Below, in pieces: positions 57,661-64,000 of a DNA stretch of 64,000 bases. This stretch comes from Euryarchaeota archaeon SM23-78. Lineage in GTDB: Archaea > Nanobdellota > Nanobdellia > Woesearchaeales > SM23-78. How positions within the stretch are numbered: position 1 is the stretch's first letter; each line of letters begins with the position of its first letter. The notes beneath the pieces are model-generated. The model was given only the letters and a program-made list of their open reading frames with translations. It had not been told where the DNA came from and ran no database searches. Location: positions 1 through 64,000 of the forward strand of contig LSSJ01000043.1 in assembly GCA_001595785.1 (NCBI GenBank), in the 5' to 3' direction. The position numbers and the translations under genes are program-made.

Positions 57661-58512
57661 TCAAGAAAGTAGAGACATTCTATGATTTATAAATTTTTCA
57701 TCAAAACACTTTTTCTTTAGAGGGCAGGAGTTACATTTGTTCTTATTATCACAGAAAACAGGGATTTCTTTATTTTTAAACAAATTCAGGACAGCATCTC
57801 TTGTGTCAAGCACTTTTTTCTCTAAAAAAGGATTCATAACTACTACTCGCGCTTCATTAATATCAAGGTACTTGACAAAGGCTTCTCTGACAAACATCTT
57901 GTTCTTCTCTAAGAGCATCACATAAGCGCCTGTTTGTAATTTATGCCCAGGCCAGACCCCTTCTTTAGGAGCAGAACCTGTTTTTAACTCATAAGGAACC
58001 ACTTCCCTGACTAGCTTATTCTCATATATCTCTAATTTGTCAATCATTCCTTTGAGTTGCAAATCCTCTGATTGCACATAGTACTCTGTTTCTATTTTTG
58101 GGCTGAGCTCTTTCCATAATTCATCTCCATAAATCTTGTACTTTTTTATGAATGTATGAACATTAAAAGCTCTATCCTTACTTTCCTCTAATACAAGAGG
58201 CCAAGTGTTTTTAAAGAACTCTAATAAAGAAATCTTAAGCTCTGCAAGTTTGTTCTTGTTCTTGATAATGCTCTGCTTAAGAATATCTGAATGAGATTTT
58301 TTATAACCATCAAGAAGCTCTTTATGACTAACCTCTTTTTTAATGCTCTTAACAAAGCTTTCCTCTGCCTTGCTAATCTTGTCGTGCACTTCGTGTCTAA
58401 TGCTGCCCTTAACAACAACGTCTCGCGGAACAACAACTAATTTTAAGACTTGCTCTAAGAAGAGCTTTCTGGCGCAGTAATCATAAGCAGAGAGCAAACT
58501 AACACTAATCAT
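57661..58512 (-). CDS. Cas4-like PD-(D/E)XK nuclease
   Basis: A RecB-type nuclease. An early Cys is in AYDYCARKLFLE (first Fe-S ligand), with the conserved His in HEVHDKI. The core is GMIDKLEIYENKLVREVVPYELKTG, giving Asp and the E-x-K, followed by QTGAYVML (the Q motif). The three last ligands are CNSCPLKKKC. This is the Cas4/AddB-like arrangement with a 4Fe-4S cluster. No CRISPR array or cas gene is in the window, so it is a solo Cas4-like protein, possibly for DNA repair. ATG 58512 has a TATA (minus strand CTTATAAACT) about 28 nt upstream. Confidence 0.8.
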   Translation of the reverse strand: MISVSLLSAYDYCARKLFLEQVLKLVVVPRDVVVKGSIRHEVHDKISKAEESFVKSIKKEVSHKELLDGYKKSHSDILKQSIIKNKNKLAELKISLLEFFKNTWPLVLEESKDRAFNVHTFIKKYKIYGDELWKELSPKIETEYYVQSEDLQLKGMIDKLEIYENKLVREVVPYELKTGSAPKEGVWPGHKLQTGAYVMLLEKNKMFVREAFVKYLDINEARVVVMNPFLEKKVLDTRDAVLNLFKNKEIPVFCDNKNKCNSCPLKKKCFDEKFINHRMSLLS

Positions 58513-58571
58513 AATAATAAGAAAACTAAACAAGAGTTTATAAGGGTTACGGTGAGGTGTCCAGTGCTTTA

Positions 58572-58973
58572 CTAAAGGCGTATTTCATTGAATTCATTTG
58601 GCTTAATTATTTTAATTCCCCTGATCTTTTTTAGTTTTAGCAAGTGTTTATCCTGCGAGACTATATAGTCTGCTTTTCCGGCAATCGCAGCTTCCAAGAA
58701 CATGTTATCCTTTGGGTCGTCTTTTACCAAGCAAACCTTTTCAGCAGGTTCAACCATTAAAGAATTTCTTATAATCAAACTTGTCCATTCATTAATAAGT
58801 TTTTCAGGGAGTTTTATTTTAAAATCTCTAAGGACTCTGGCAATCTCAGAGATCATGCTGAGAGAACTGATTAACACAAACTCTCCTTTTTTCCATGAAA
58901 CCAGCACTCTGTTCGATTCTCCCTTCCAAAAAATTCCTGAGATAAAGACATTTGTGTCAATCACAACCTTCAT
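58572..58973 (-). CDS. PIN-domain toxin (VapC-like)
   Basis: A 133-aa PIN domain: MKVVIDTNVFISGIF contains the first Asp, the middle has SEIARVL with its Glu, and KDDPKDNMFLEAAIAGKADYIVSQDKHLL carries the closing Asp residues. The DPKDN and VSQDKHLL pattern is that of the putative-toxin PIN family (COG1569). These are metal-dependent ribonucleases. It overlaps the AbrB-like antitoxin gene upstream by 4 nt. Confidence 0.85.
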   Translation of the reverse strand: MKVVIDTNVFISGIFWKGESNRVLVSWKKGEFVLISSLSMISEIARVLRDFKIKLPEKLINEWTSLIIRNSLMVEPAEKVCLVKDDPKDNMFLEAAIAGKADYIVSQDKHLLKLKKIRGIKIIKPNEFNEIRL

Positions 58974-59227
58974 CTTCTTGCTTTTTTCATAGCGGCCTCA
59001 ACATCTGTTTTGGTTATTCCCTTGTTTTTTGCAAACTTCTGTGTTTTTTGAAGCAATTTGTCGAAATCTTTGAAGGAAGGCATGCTTATCCTCTTTAACA
59101 CGACAGTGTCATCTGCTCCTATCACAACGAACTTTTCCCCTTCCTTAAAACCAAGTTGCTCCCGGATATCCTGCGGAATAACCACTTGGCCGCGCGAGCT
59201 CATGCTCGTAACCTCGATTTTGTCCAT
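58970..59227 (-). CDS. AbrB/SpoVT-type antitoxin
   Basis: An 85-aa swapped-hairpin AbrB-type DNA-binding protein: KIEVTSMSSRGQVVIPQDIREQLGFKEGEKFVVIGADDTVVLKRI, followed by a helical toxin-binding tail. It is the VapB-like partner of the adjacent PIN toxin, with a 4-nt ATGA overlap. An imperfect palindrome (59239-59264) lies between the TATA (minus strand TTTATAAA) and the start and probably serves for autoregulation. Confidence 0.88.
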   Translation of the reverse strand: MDKIEVTSMSSRGQVVIPQDIREQLGFKEGEKFVVIGADDTVVLKRISMPSFKDFDKLLQKTQKFAKNKGITKTDVEAAMKKARR

Positions 59228-59238
59228 TCCAACAACCT

Positions 59239-59264
59239 CTTAATAAGTAATTCTTATTAGTAAG
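59239..59264 (-). promoter_or_regulatory. Probable AbrB operator palindrome
   Basis: CTTAATAA and TTAGTAAG form 8-nt arms with one mismatch around a central AT-rich stretch. It is between the TATA at about 59272-59279 (minus-strand TTATAAATAA) and the antitoxin start at 59227, as in self-repressed toxin-antitoxin operons. Confidence 0.5.
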
Positions 59265-59384
59265 ATTAACTTATTTATAAAGGTTACGGAATTTGAAGAT
59301 AAACAAAGCACAGCAATATAAATCTTACGCAGGGATGTCCAGTGCTAGATAAAATATATAAATGTATCCTCTTTTGCAAATTTT

Positions 59385-60125
59385 ATGAGCAAAGAACAGT
59401 ATGATAAAATAGCTGATGAATACTCTGAGATGCTGAACCTGACTAAAAGATATGTTCTTACTACGACCTTTAAAAAGATTATCGGTGATGTAGAGAATAA
59501 ATCAGTTCTAGACCTTGGATGCGGAGCTGGTTATTTTACAAGAATTCTTGCCACCCATAAAGCCAAAGAAGTAGCAGGAGTTGATATATCCCCAAAATTA
59601 ATTCAAAAAGCAGTTGATCATGAAAATCAGGATCCTCTAGGAATAAAATATATTATTGGAAATGTGTTTGAAGTAAAAATAGAAAAGAAGTTTGACTTGG
59701 TTACGGCTGCTTACTTGCTTAATTATTCTAAAACAAAACAAGAATTATTTGAGATGTGTTCTAGGATTATTGGTTTTCTGGATAGTAAGGGTAAGTTTTG
59801 CGCTTTAACCACAAATCCTACGCTTAAACCTATGAAGGAATTTGAATATGAGAGAAGATTTGTTAGTGTTGATAAAAAAAGTTTTTTTGAAGACGGAGAC
59901 AGGATAAGATGTGATGTAAGAGAAAAAGGCAAAAAACCTTTTGAATTCATAAGCTATTATTGGTCTAAGGAAACCTATGAAAAATGCTTAAAAAAAGCAG
60001 GTTTCAAAATGATAAACTGGGTTGAGCCAATAATCTCTAAGGAAGGGATTGATAAGTATGGAAAAGAATACTGGGAGAAATATCAGAGAAATTCTTCTTC
60101 TATTGGCTTAATTTGCATGAAGTAA
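59385..60125 (+). CDS. SAM-dependent methyltransferase
   Basis: A 246-aa class I methyltransferase. Motif I is SVLDLGCGAGYFTRILA, motif II VAGVDISPKLIQKA, then IGNVFEVKIEKKFDLVTAAYLLNY. It begins MSKEQYDKIADEYSEM, the usual start of the methyltransferase 11/25 type. A TATA (AAATATATAAA, near 59358) is about 27 nt before the ATG. Substrate unknown. Confidence 0.85.
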   Translation: MSKEQYDKIADEYSEMLNLTKRYVLTTTFKKIIGDVENKSVLDLGCGAGYFTRILATHKAKEVAGVDISPKLIQKAVDHENQDPLGIKYIIGNVFEVKIEKKFDLVTAAYLLNYSKTKQELFEMCSRIIGFLDSKGKFCALTTNPTLKPMKEFEYERRFVSVDKKSFFEDGDRIRCDVREKGKKPFEFISYYWSKETYEKCLKKAGFKMINWVEPIISKEGIDKYGKEYWEKYQRNSSSIGLICMK

Positions 60126-60130
60126 ATTTA

Positions 60131-60167
60131 AATTAACTTTAAATACTACTAAAAATTCCTTTTCTCT
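60131..60167 (+). repeat. Duplicated promoter block, copy 1
   Basis: ATTAACTTTAAATACTACTA plus a diverging tail runs up to the ATG of the 94-aa gene. A near-identical block (60453-60488) precedes pepQ. Both have the TATA-like TTTAAATAC at leaderless spacing from the ATG. Confidence 0.7.
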
Positions 60168-60452
60168 ATGACATCAGAAAATCTAGTTCAAAAAGTAAAG
60201 AAGGTTCAAAAAGAAGAAGCTCGTTTGTGCGGTAACTATGAATATAATCAGGATCTTTTTAAAGCAATAGATGTCTTAAGAGAAGCAGGGTTCAGGGTTT
60301 CTGCAGCACCTGTTTTGGGCATGATTGAACCAGAACTTAACTATGGCTCTTTTACCTATTACGGGTTAGAAGAAATCAGGGAATTTGTAGAGCACTATAA
60401 AGAAACAGGAAAGATATTGCGCCCCAAACCAAGGTATGAGTGGTGTGATTAA
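60168..60452 (+). CDS. Hypothetical protein, 94 aa
   Basis: Not recognised. The sequence starts MTSENLVQKVKKVQKEEARLCGNYEYNQDLFKAIDVLREAGFRVSAAPVLGMIEPELNY and ends ILRPKPRYEWCD. It looks like a small soluble alpha/beta protein. It lies between copies of a duplicated promoter block and is followed by pepQ. Confidence 0.6.
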   Translation: MTSENLVQKVKKVQKEEARLCGNYEYNQDLFKAIDVLREAGFRVSAAPVLGMIEPELNYGSFTYYGLEEIREFVEHYKETGKILRPKPRYEWCD

Positions 60453-60488
60453 ATTAACTTTAAATACTACTAGAAAATCCTTGTTCTC
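60453..60488 (+). repeat. Duplicated promoter block, copy 2
   Basis: ATTAACTTTAAATACTACTA again, ending at the pepQ ATG 60489. Its match to copy 1 suggests that promoter and short gene were duplicated or that both genes share regulation. Confidence 0.7.
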
Positions 60489-61520
60489 ATGAAACTCCCG
60501 CAAGTAAAAAAATATTTACTGGCAAATAAACTAGATGCAATCATTCTTTTCAACAAAGACCCTAATTTCAGGTATTTTGTTAAAGGTGATTTTGAGCATG
60601 GAATCATGTTTTTGACTAAGAAAAATAATTATTTGTTTCTTTCTCAGCTTTATGCTCCTAAGTTCGAGGGTTTTAGAGTGGTTCAGTGGAAGGATTTTAA
60701 AAAGGATTTCAAGGCTTTTGTTAGGAAAAACAGGATAAGGAAGATAGGTATTGATAATCAGGAATTGCTTGTCAGGCAAAAGAGTTTTCTTAGAAAGCAT
60801 TTCAAAACAAAGGATGTTAGCAAATTCTTGCAGAATTTGAGGGAGAGTAAGACTAAAGAAGAGGTTGCTAGGTTTAGAAAGGCTTGCAGAATAAGTGATG
60901 ATATTTTTAAGAATATTATAAACAATTTTAAGTTTAAGACAGAAGCTGACATTGTAAAGTTTATTAAGGTTAAGGCTTTAGAATCTGGTACAGAGATTGC
61001 CTTTGAACCCATTGTTGCTAATGCAAAGAATGCTGTGGTTGCTCACCATGACTCTGGTTCAAGCTTAAAAAAAGGTTTTCTTATCTTGGACTTTGGGATT
61101 AAGTATAAAGGTTATTTATCAGATATGACCAGGACAATTTATCTGGGTAAGCCAAACAAACAAGAGAGGGGAATGTATGAAAAGGTTTTGAGCATTCAAA
61201 AGAAATGCATTGAGAAAGCAAGGATTGGTATGAAAGCAGAGACTTTGTACAATTATGCTCTTAAGCTTATGGGTAAAGATGCAAAATATTTTGTTCATGG
61301 CTTAGGCCATGGCCTTGGTGTTGAGATTCATGAAAATCCAAGTATCTTGAGAAAATCAAGGGATAAGTTAATCAAAGGAAGTGTTTTTACAATTGAGCCA
61401 GGTTATTACAATCCAAGAACAGGTATTGGTATAAGGATTGAGGATGATGTTTATCTTAGAGCTAAAAAAGAGGTGCTGACTAAGAGTACAAAAAAACTGA
61501 TTTGTCTAAGATTAAAATGA
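60489..61520 (+). CDS. pepQ: Xaa-Pro aminopeptidase/prolidase, M24B
   Basis: A 343-aa creatinase-like N-terminal domain and a pita-bread catalytic domain. Metal ligands are visible: LILDFGIKYKGYLSDMTRTIYLG (two Asp), FVHGLGHGLGVEIHENP (His), FTIEPGYYNP (Glu) and GIRIEDDVYL (Glu). It should cleave peptides with Pro in the second position. The end overlaps the frame of the kinase gene, which starts at 61517. Confidence 0.92.
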   Translation: MKLPQVKKYLLANKLDAIILFNKDPNFRYFVKGDFEHGIMFLTKKNNYLFLSQLYAPKFEGFRVVQWKDFKKDFKAFVRKNRIRKIGIDNQELLVRQKSFLRKHFKTKDVSKFLQNLRESKTKEEVARFRKACRISDDIFKNIINNFKFKTEADIVKFIKVKALESGTEIAFEPIVANAKNAVVAHHDSGSSLKKGFLILDFGIKYKGYLSDMTRTIYLGKPNKQERGMYEKVLSIQKKCIEKARIGMKAETLYNYALKLMGKDAKYFVHGLGHGLGVEIHENPSILRKSRDKLIKGSVFTIEPGYYNPRTGIGIRIEDDVYLRAKKEVLTKSTKKLICLRLK

Positions 61521-62416
61521 AGAAGCTTGAAGTAGCAGTGCTTGGCCCTCTTTGCAAGGATAAGGTAATACTTAAAGGAAAAAAGCATTATCAGCTTGGT
61601 AGTGCTGTTTATTATATTGGCCATGCTCTTTCTTGTTTAGGAGCAGATGTCACTGTTTTTGCTAGTTATGGGAATGAAGGGGATAAATGGCTAGAGGATT
61701 TTAAATACCAAGAATTAGTTCATATACCTGCTCAAGGCACAATAAGGTTTACCAATGAGTATCTAAACAAAGATGATCTTGAAACCCGTATACAAAGAGC
61801 AGAGATGTATAAGAATGAAATAAGACAAGAACACCTCATGGCTTATGATTTTAATCAGTTTGAATACATAATTTTTGCTCCTTTGTTTCACGACAACTTT
61901 TCATTACAAACTATTATGTATATAGCTGAAAACTCAAGGAGCAGTGCAAATATCTTTTTGGCTGGTCAAGGCATGATAAGATACCTTGAAAATGATAAAA
62001 TCGTATTTAGAAAACCTGAAAACATAATCAACACTTTTCCTTTTATTGATTATTTGTTTTTAGATGAAAACGAATTAAGGTTTGTTAGTCAGGAAGAGGA
62101 TTTATCAAAAGGAGCACGTCATTTGCAGGAAAAAGGAATTAATAATGTCATTGTTACAAAAGCTAACAGGGGTTCTGTGCTTTTTCTAGGAGACCAGTTT
62201 TACAAGATAAAGGCTTTCCCACCCCAGGTTCATGAAAAAAGAATTGACCTCACAGGAGCAGGAGATTCTTACCTGGCTGGTTTTATTAAGGCAAAGGAAT
62301 TCTTTAATCATCCTCAGGCATGGGGGGAAACAGCAGCAAAGGTAGCAACCATGGCTATAGAGAAGAGAGGGGCTTTTAATAAATCTTGGAATGATGTTTT
62401 AGCAAGAACATTCTGA
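61517..62416 (+). CDS. PfkB-family carbohydrate/ribokinase-like kinase
   Basis: A 299-aa protein starting MKKLEVAVLGPLCKDKVILKGKKHYQLGSAVYYIGHALSCLGADVTVF and ending with the PfkB signature 2, DLTGAGDSYLAGFI, with the catalytic Asp. The TGAGD anion hole is complete; the N-terminal GG motif (GSAVYY) is altered. ATG 61517 overlaps the pepQ stop by 4 nt. Substrate (ribose, fructose, nucleoside) cannot be told. Confidence 0.88.
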   Translation: MKKLEVAVLGPLCKDKVILKGKKHYQLGSAVYYIGHALSCLGADVTVFASYGNEGDKWLEDFKYQELVHIPAQGTIRFTNEYLNKDDLETRIQRAEMYKNEIRQEHLMAYDFNQFEYIIFAPLFHDNFSLQTIMYIAENSRSSANIFLAGQGMIRYLENDKIVFRKPENIINTFPFIDYLFLDENELRFVSQEEDLSKGARHLQEKGINNVIVTKANRGSVLFLGDQFYKIKAFPPQVHEKRIDLTGAGDSYLAGFIKAKEFFNHPQAWGETAAKVATMAIEKRGAFNKSWNDVLARTF

Positions 62417-62464
62417 TTATAAAACCACAACCTTTATTAATTCTTCTCTAATATTTTCTTTTTT

Positions 62465-64000
62465 ATGAAGTACAATCTCAAGGCTTTTAACAACGCAGTA
62501 AAGTATTATGAAAAATACTTGAGGAATTTCAAAGGCAAAAATATATTTATAGTTCTAGATACAACCAATGAAAAGGCTTTTTTTTCTATTCCTCCTCTTA
62601 GCAGGGCTGCTAGTAATCTTGATATAGACATGGCTGTTAGGGTTATTCAGAAGACCTCAAAGGCTCTTGATGCATTAATAGATGTTTGGAATACTTTTGA
62701 TGAGCTTAAGAAAGGGCTTAAGAACAAGAAGACAAAGGCGCTTGATGATTATATAAAACTTGTTGAAAAGAAGACTAAAGGTGAATTTAGAAAAATCTTT
62801 GAAAGACCAGAGGTCTATATAAGAGCTAGTAATAAGGAATTCATATCTAACCAGGGCTTTAGAATGAATTTTAAGCCTGAATGGTTCAAGAGATACAGGT
62901 GGGAGGACTTATTAGCTACGGCAAGGATTATCTGGAAGCAGCTTTATAACCTTAAGAAGAATGAGAAGGTTGGTTTTGGCTTTGAGTTGATTAGAAAAGC
63001 CAAGGATATGTGGTATCCTCTAGAGGACTACCTTGACTCTTTTGCTGTTGTTAGGACTATGTTTCTTGCCTGCCCTGCTATCAAAAAGACTCTTAGTGCT
63101 TCTCCTTCTAGAAAGACTGTGCTTGAAAACAGTGAAAGAACCAGTGAACTAGCAGCTACCTTGTTTGGGTGTGAGCTTGAAAAAAATATTGATGAACCTG
63201 TTTTTAAGGAATTTAAGGTATTGTCAAAGCTTTTGCATCTTAACAGGCTTGAGACTAATGATGCTACTTTTTTTATCAAAGGAGAAGGTTTTCCTGGCAA
63301 ACACTTATTTGGTGAAACCATTGGCTATCCTACCCCTAATAAAAAGTCAAGGTGGGGTTCTCCTGGAGGAATAATCTATCAATTACCTTGGGATCCCCAG
63401 ACAATAGTTGATAGCAGGGCTCCTCTTTGCAGGATTGGTTTCACTGACACTTTGCCTATTGTCGTCTTTATTGAAACTAATCATATTGACTGGCTGGCTA
63501 TGAAGAAAACAGATGATGCTCTTATAAGACAGGTTAATAAATCAGATAAAATAATTGTTGATTCTGATAAGACTAAGCTTGAGGTTTTCTTAAAGGATAA
63601 GAAGGGGTGTAGAAGAGAGCCTCTTGGTTCTGATGTTGATGTTAGGCACAAGCTTGATCCTAAGTACTTAAAAAAGGGTATTAAAGCAGGTACTTATGCT
63701 AATATTCCTGGCGGAGAAATGTTTGTAACACCAGAGTACATGAAAGGAATATTCTTTGGCGATGTGGTTATTAGTGTTGATAAGAGCTATGTGCTTAATT
63801 CCAGAAACCCCTTGATTGTTAAGTGTGATGAAAAAGGCTACAGGATTATGGGTGGTCCTAAGAAGATTATTAACAAGATTAATGAGAAAAAGAAGGAAGC
63901 AATGAAGGTTTTGTTAAATCAGGAAAAACATAAGGCTCTGCCTGCTAAGATTATTAAAATGAAAAAAGATAATTTCAACAAAATCGGAGAATTTGCAATT
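62465..64000 (+). CDS. M29-like aminopeptidase, partial (runs off the window)
   Basis: Open from ATG 62465 to the window end in one frame (512 codons seen). The first half is helical (YYEKYLRNFKGKNIFIVLDTTNEKAFFSI). The end matches M29/AmpS-type aminopeptidases: YANIPGGEMFVTPEYMKGIFFGDVV for the GE...P region, then SVDKSYVLNSRNP and NKIGEFAI, where the family has a RIGELGIG sequence. Metal ligand residues are probably in this second part, but the last ones are beyond the window. A short T-rich leader precedes it. Confidence 0.6.
   Translation, partial: MKYNLKAFNNAVKYYEKYLRNFKGKNIFIVLDTTNEKAFFSIPPLSRAASNLDIDMAVRVIQKTSKALDALIDVWNTFDELKKGLKNKKTKALDDYIKLVEKKTKGEFRKIFERPEVYIRASNKEFISNQGFRMNFKPEWFKRYRWEDLLATARIIWKQLYNLKKNEKVGFGFELIRKAKDMWYPLEDYLDSFAVVRTMFLACPAIKKTLSASPSRKTVLENSERTSELAATLFGCELEKNIDEPVFKEFKVLSKLLHLNRLETNDATFFIKGEGFPGKHLFGETIGYPTPNKKSRWGSPGGIIYQLPWDPQTIVDSRAPLCRIGFTDTLPIVVFIETNHIDWLAMKKTDDALIRQVNKSDKIIVDSDKTKLEVFLKDKKGCRREPLGSDVDVRHKLDPKYLKKGIKAGTYANIPGGEMFVTPEYMKGIFFGDVVISVDKSYVLNSRNPLIVKCDEKGYRIMGGPKKIINKINEKKKEAMKVLLNQEKHKALPAKIIKMKKDNFNKIGEFAI

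Noticed and set aside
58549-59349. A 11-13-nt match (TGTCCAGTGCT) near 58559 and 59336 around the toxin-antitoxin pair, considered as attachment sites.
   Set aside because: Too short, and the flanks do not match well enough to claim a direct repeat of integration.
1-64000. CRISPR arrays, insertion sequences, rRNA genes.
   Set aside because: No regularly spaced repeats, transposase-like proteins, terminal inverted repeats or rRNA sequence were seen. The Cas4-like gene stands alone.

Overview
This window is archaeal. It carries the archaeal S10/spc ribosomal gene order with archaeal/eukaryotic-type proteins (eS4, eL32, eL19, eL34, eL14, aIF1, RNase P Rpp29), plus Hef, pelota, RFC small subunit, archaeal PheS/PheT and TrmB-like regulators. 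The DNA is AT-rich. Many genes have a TATA box 25-32 nt before the start codon, indicating leaderless transcripts. A one-chain DNA primase (small subunit joined to the large-subunit Fe-S domain), an S10/spc cluster without adk and cmk, charged tails on many ribosomal proteins and tRNA genes with several insertions all point to a DPANN archaeon, probably near Woesearchaeota/Pacearchaeota. That placement is inference.

Layout. 0.3-4.3 kb: a TrmB-like regulator, a three-gene glycolate/lactate-oxidase-type flavin and Fe-S operon, and a TraB-family protein. 4.5-11.1 kb: small unknowns, a degenerate M50-like membrane protein, Hef, a RAM-domain protein, a Toprim protein, an expanded tRNA-Leu(CAG) and the fused primase. 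11.4-29.7 kb: the ribosomal supercluster uL3 to eL14, interrupted by a catalytically degenerate Nudix protein and a CPBP-like membrane protein. It includes secY and the DUF106 membrane insertase. 29.7-38.6 kb (minus strand): LOG-like protein, pheT, pheS, a dCTP deaminase-Nudix fusion, a second TrmB-like regulator, an FmrO/Rmt-type 16S rRNA methyltransferase and pelota. 39.2-47.7 kb: a cluster of secreted or anchored proteins, namely a pilin-like single-TM protein, a polytopic protein with a large ectodomain and four paralogous lipoproteins, with a cytidine deaminase-like gene between them. 48.5-54.2 kb: Tyr-rich secreted proteins, GNAT, RFC, PRC-barrel, an AAA+ ATPase and a Cys-repeat lipoprotein. 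54.3-64 kb: two radical SAM proteins, an EndoV homologue, tRNA-Val(CAC) with an intron, two toxin-antitoxin-like pairs, a lone Cas4-like nuclease, a methyltransferase, an M24 peptidase, a PfkB kinase and a truncated M29-like peptidase.

The most interesting signal is a structured RNA element seen twice (29102-29227 before eL14, 32021-32136 between pheS and pheT). Both copies lie in the sense orientation of the downstream translation gene. They share a core of about 50 nt, have different but still complementary closing stems, and differ by a compensatory base-pair insertion in the second stem. Other observations are hairpins that hold the Shine-Dalgarno sequence at pheT and rps14, palindromes before eL34, insertions at the same D-loop position in both tRNAs, the surface lipoprotein cluster, and several enzymes that have lost catalytic residues (Nudix, EndoV, cytidine deaminase, M50, CPBP).
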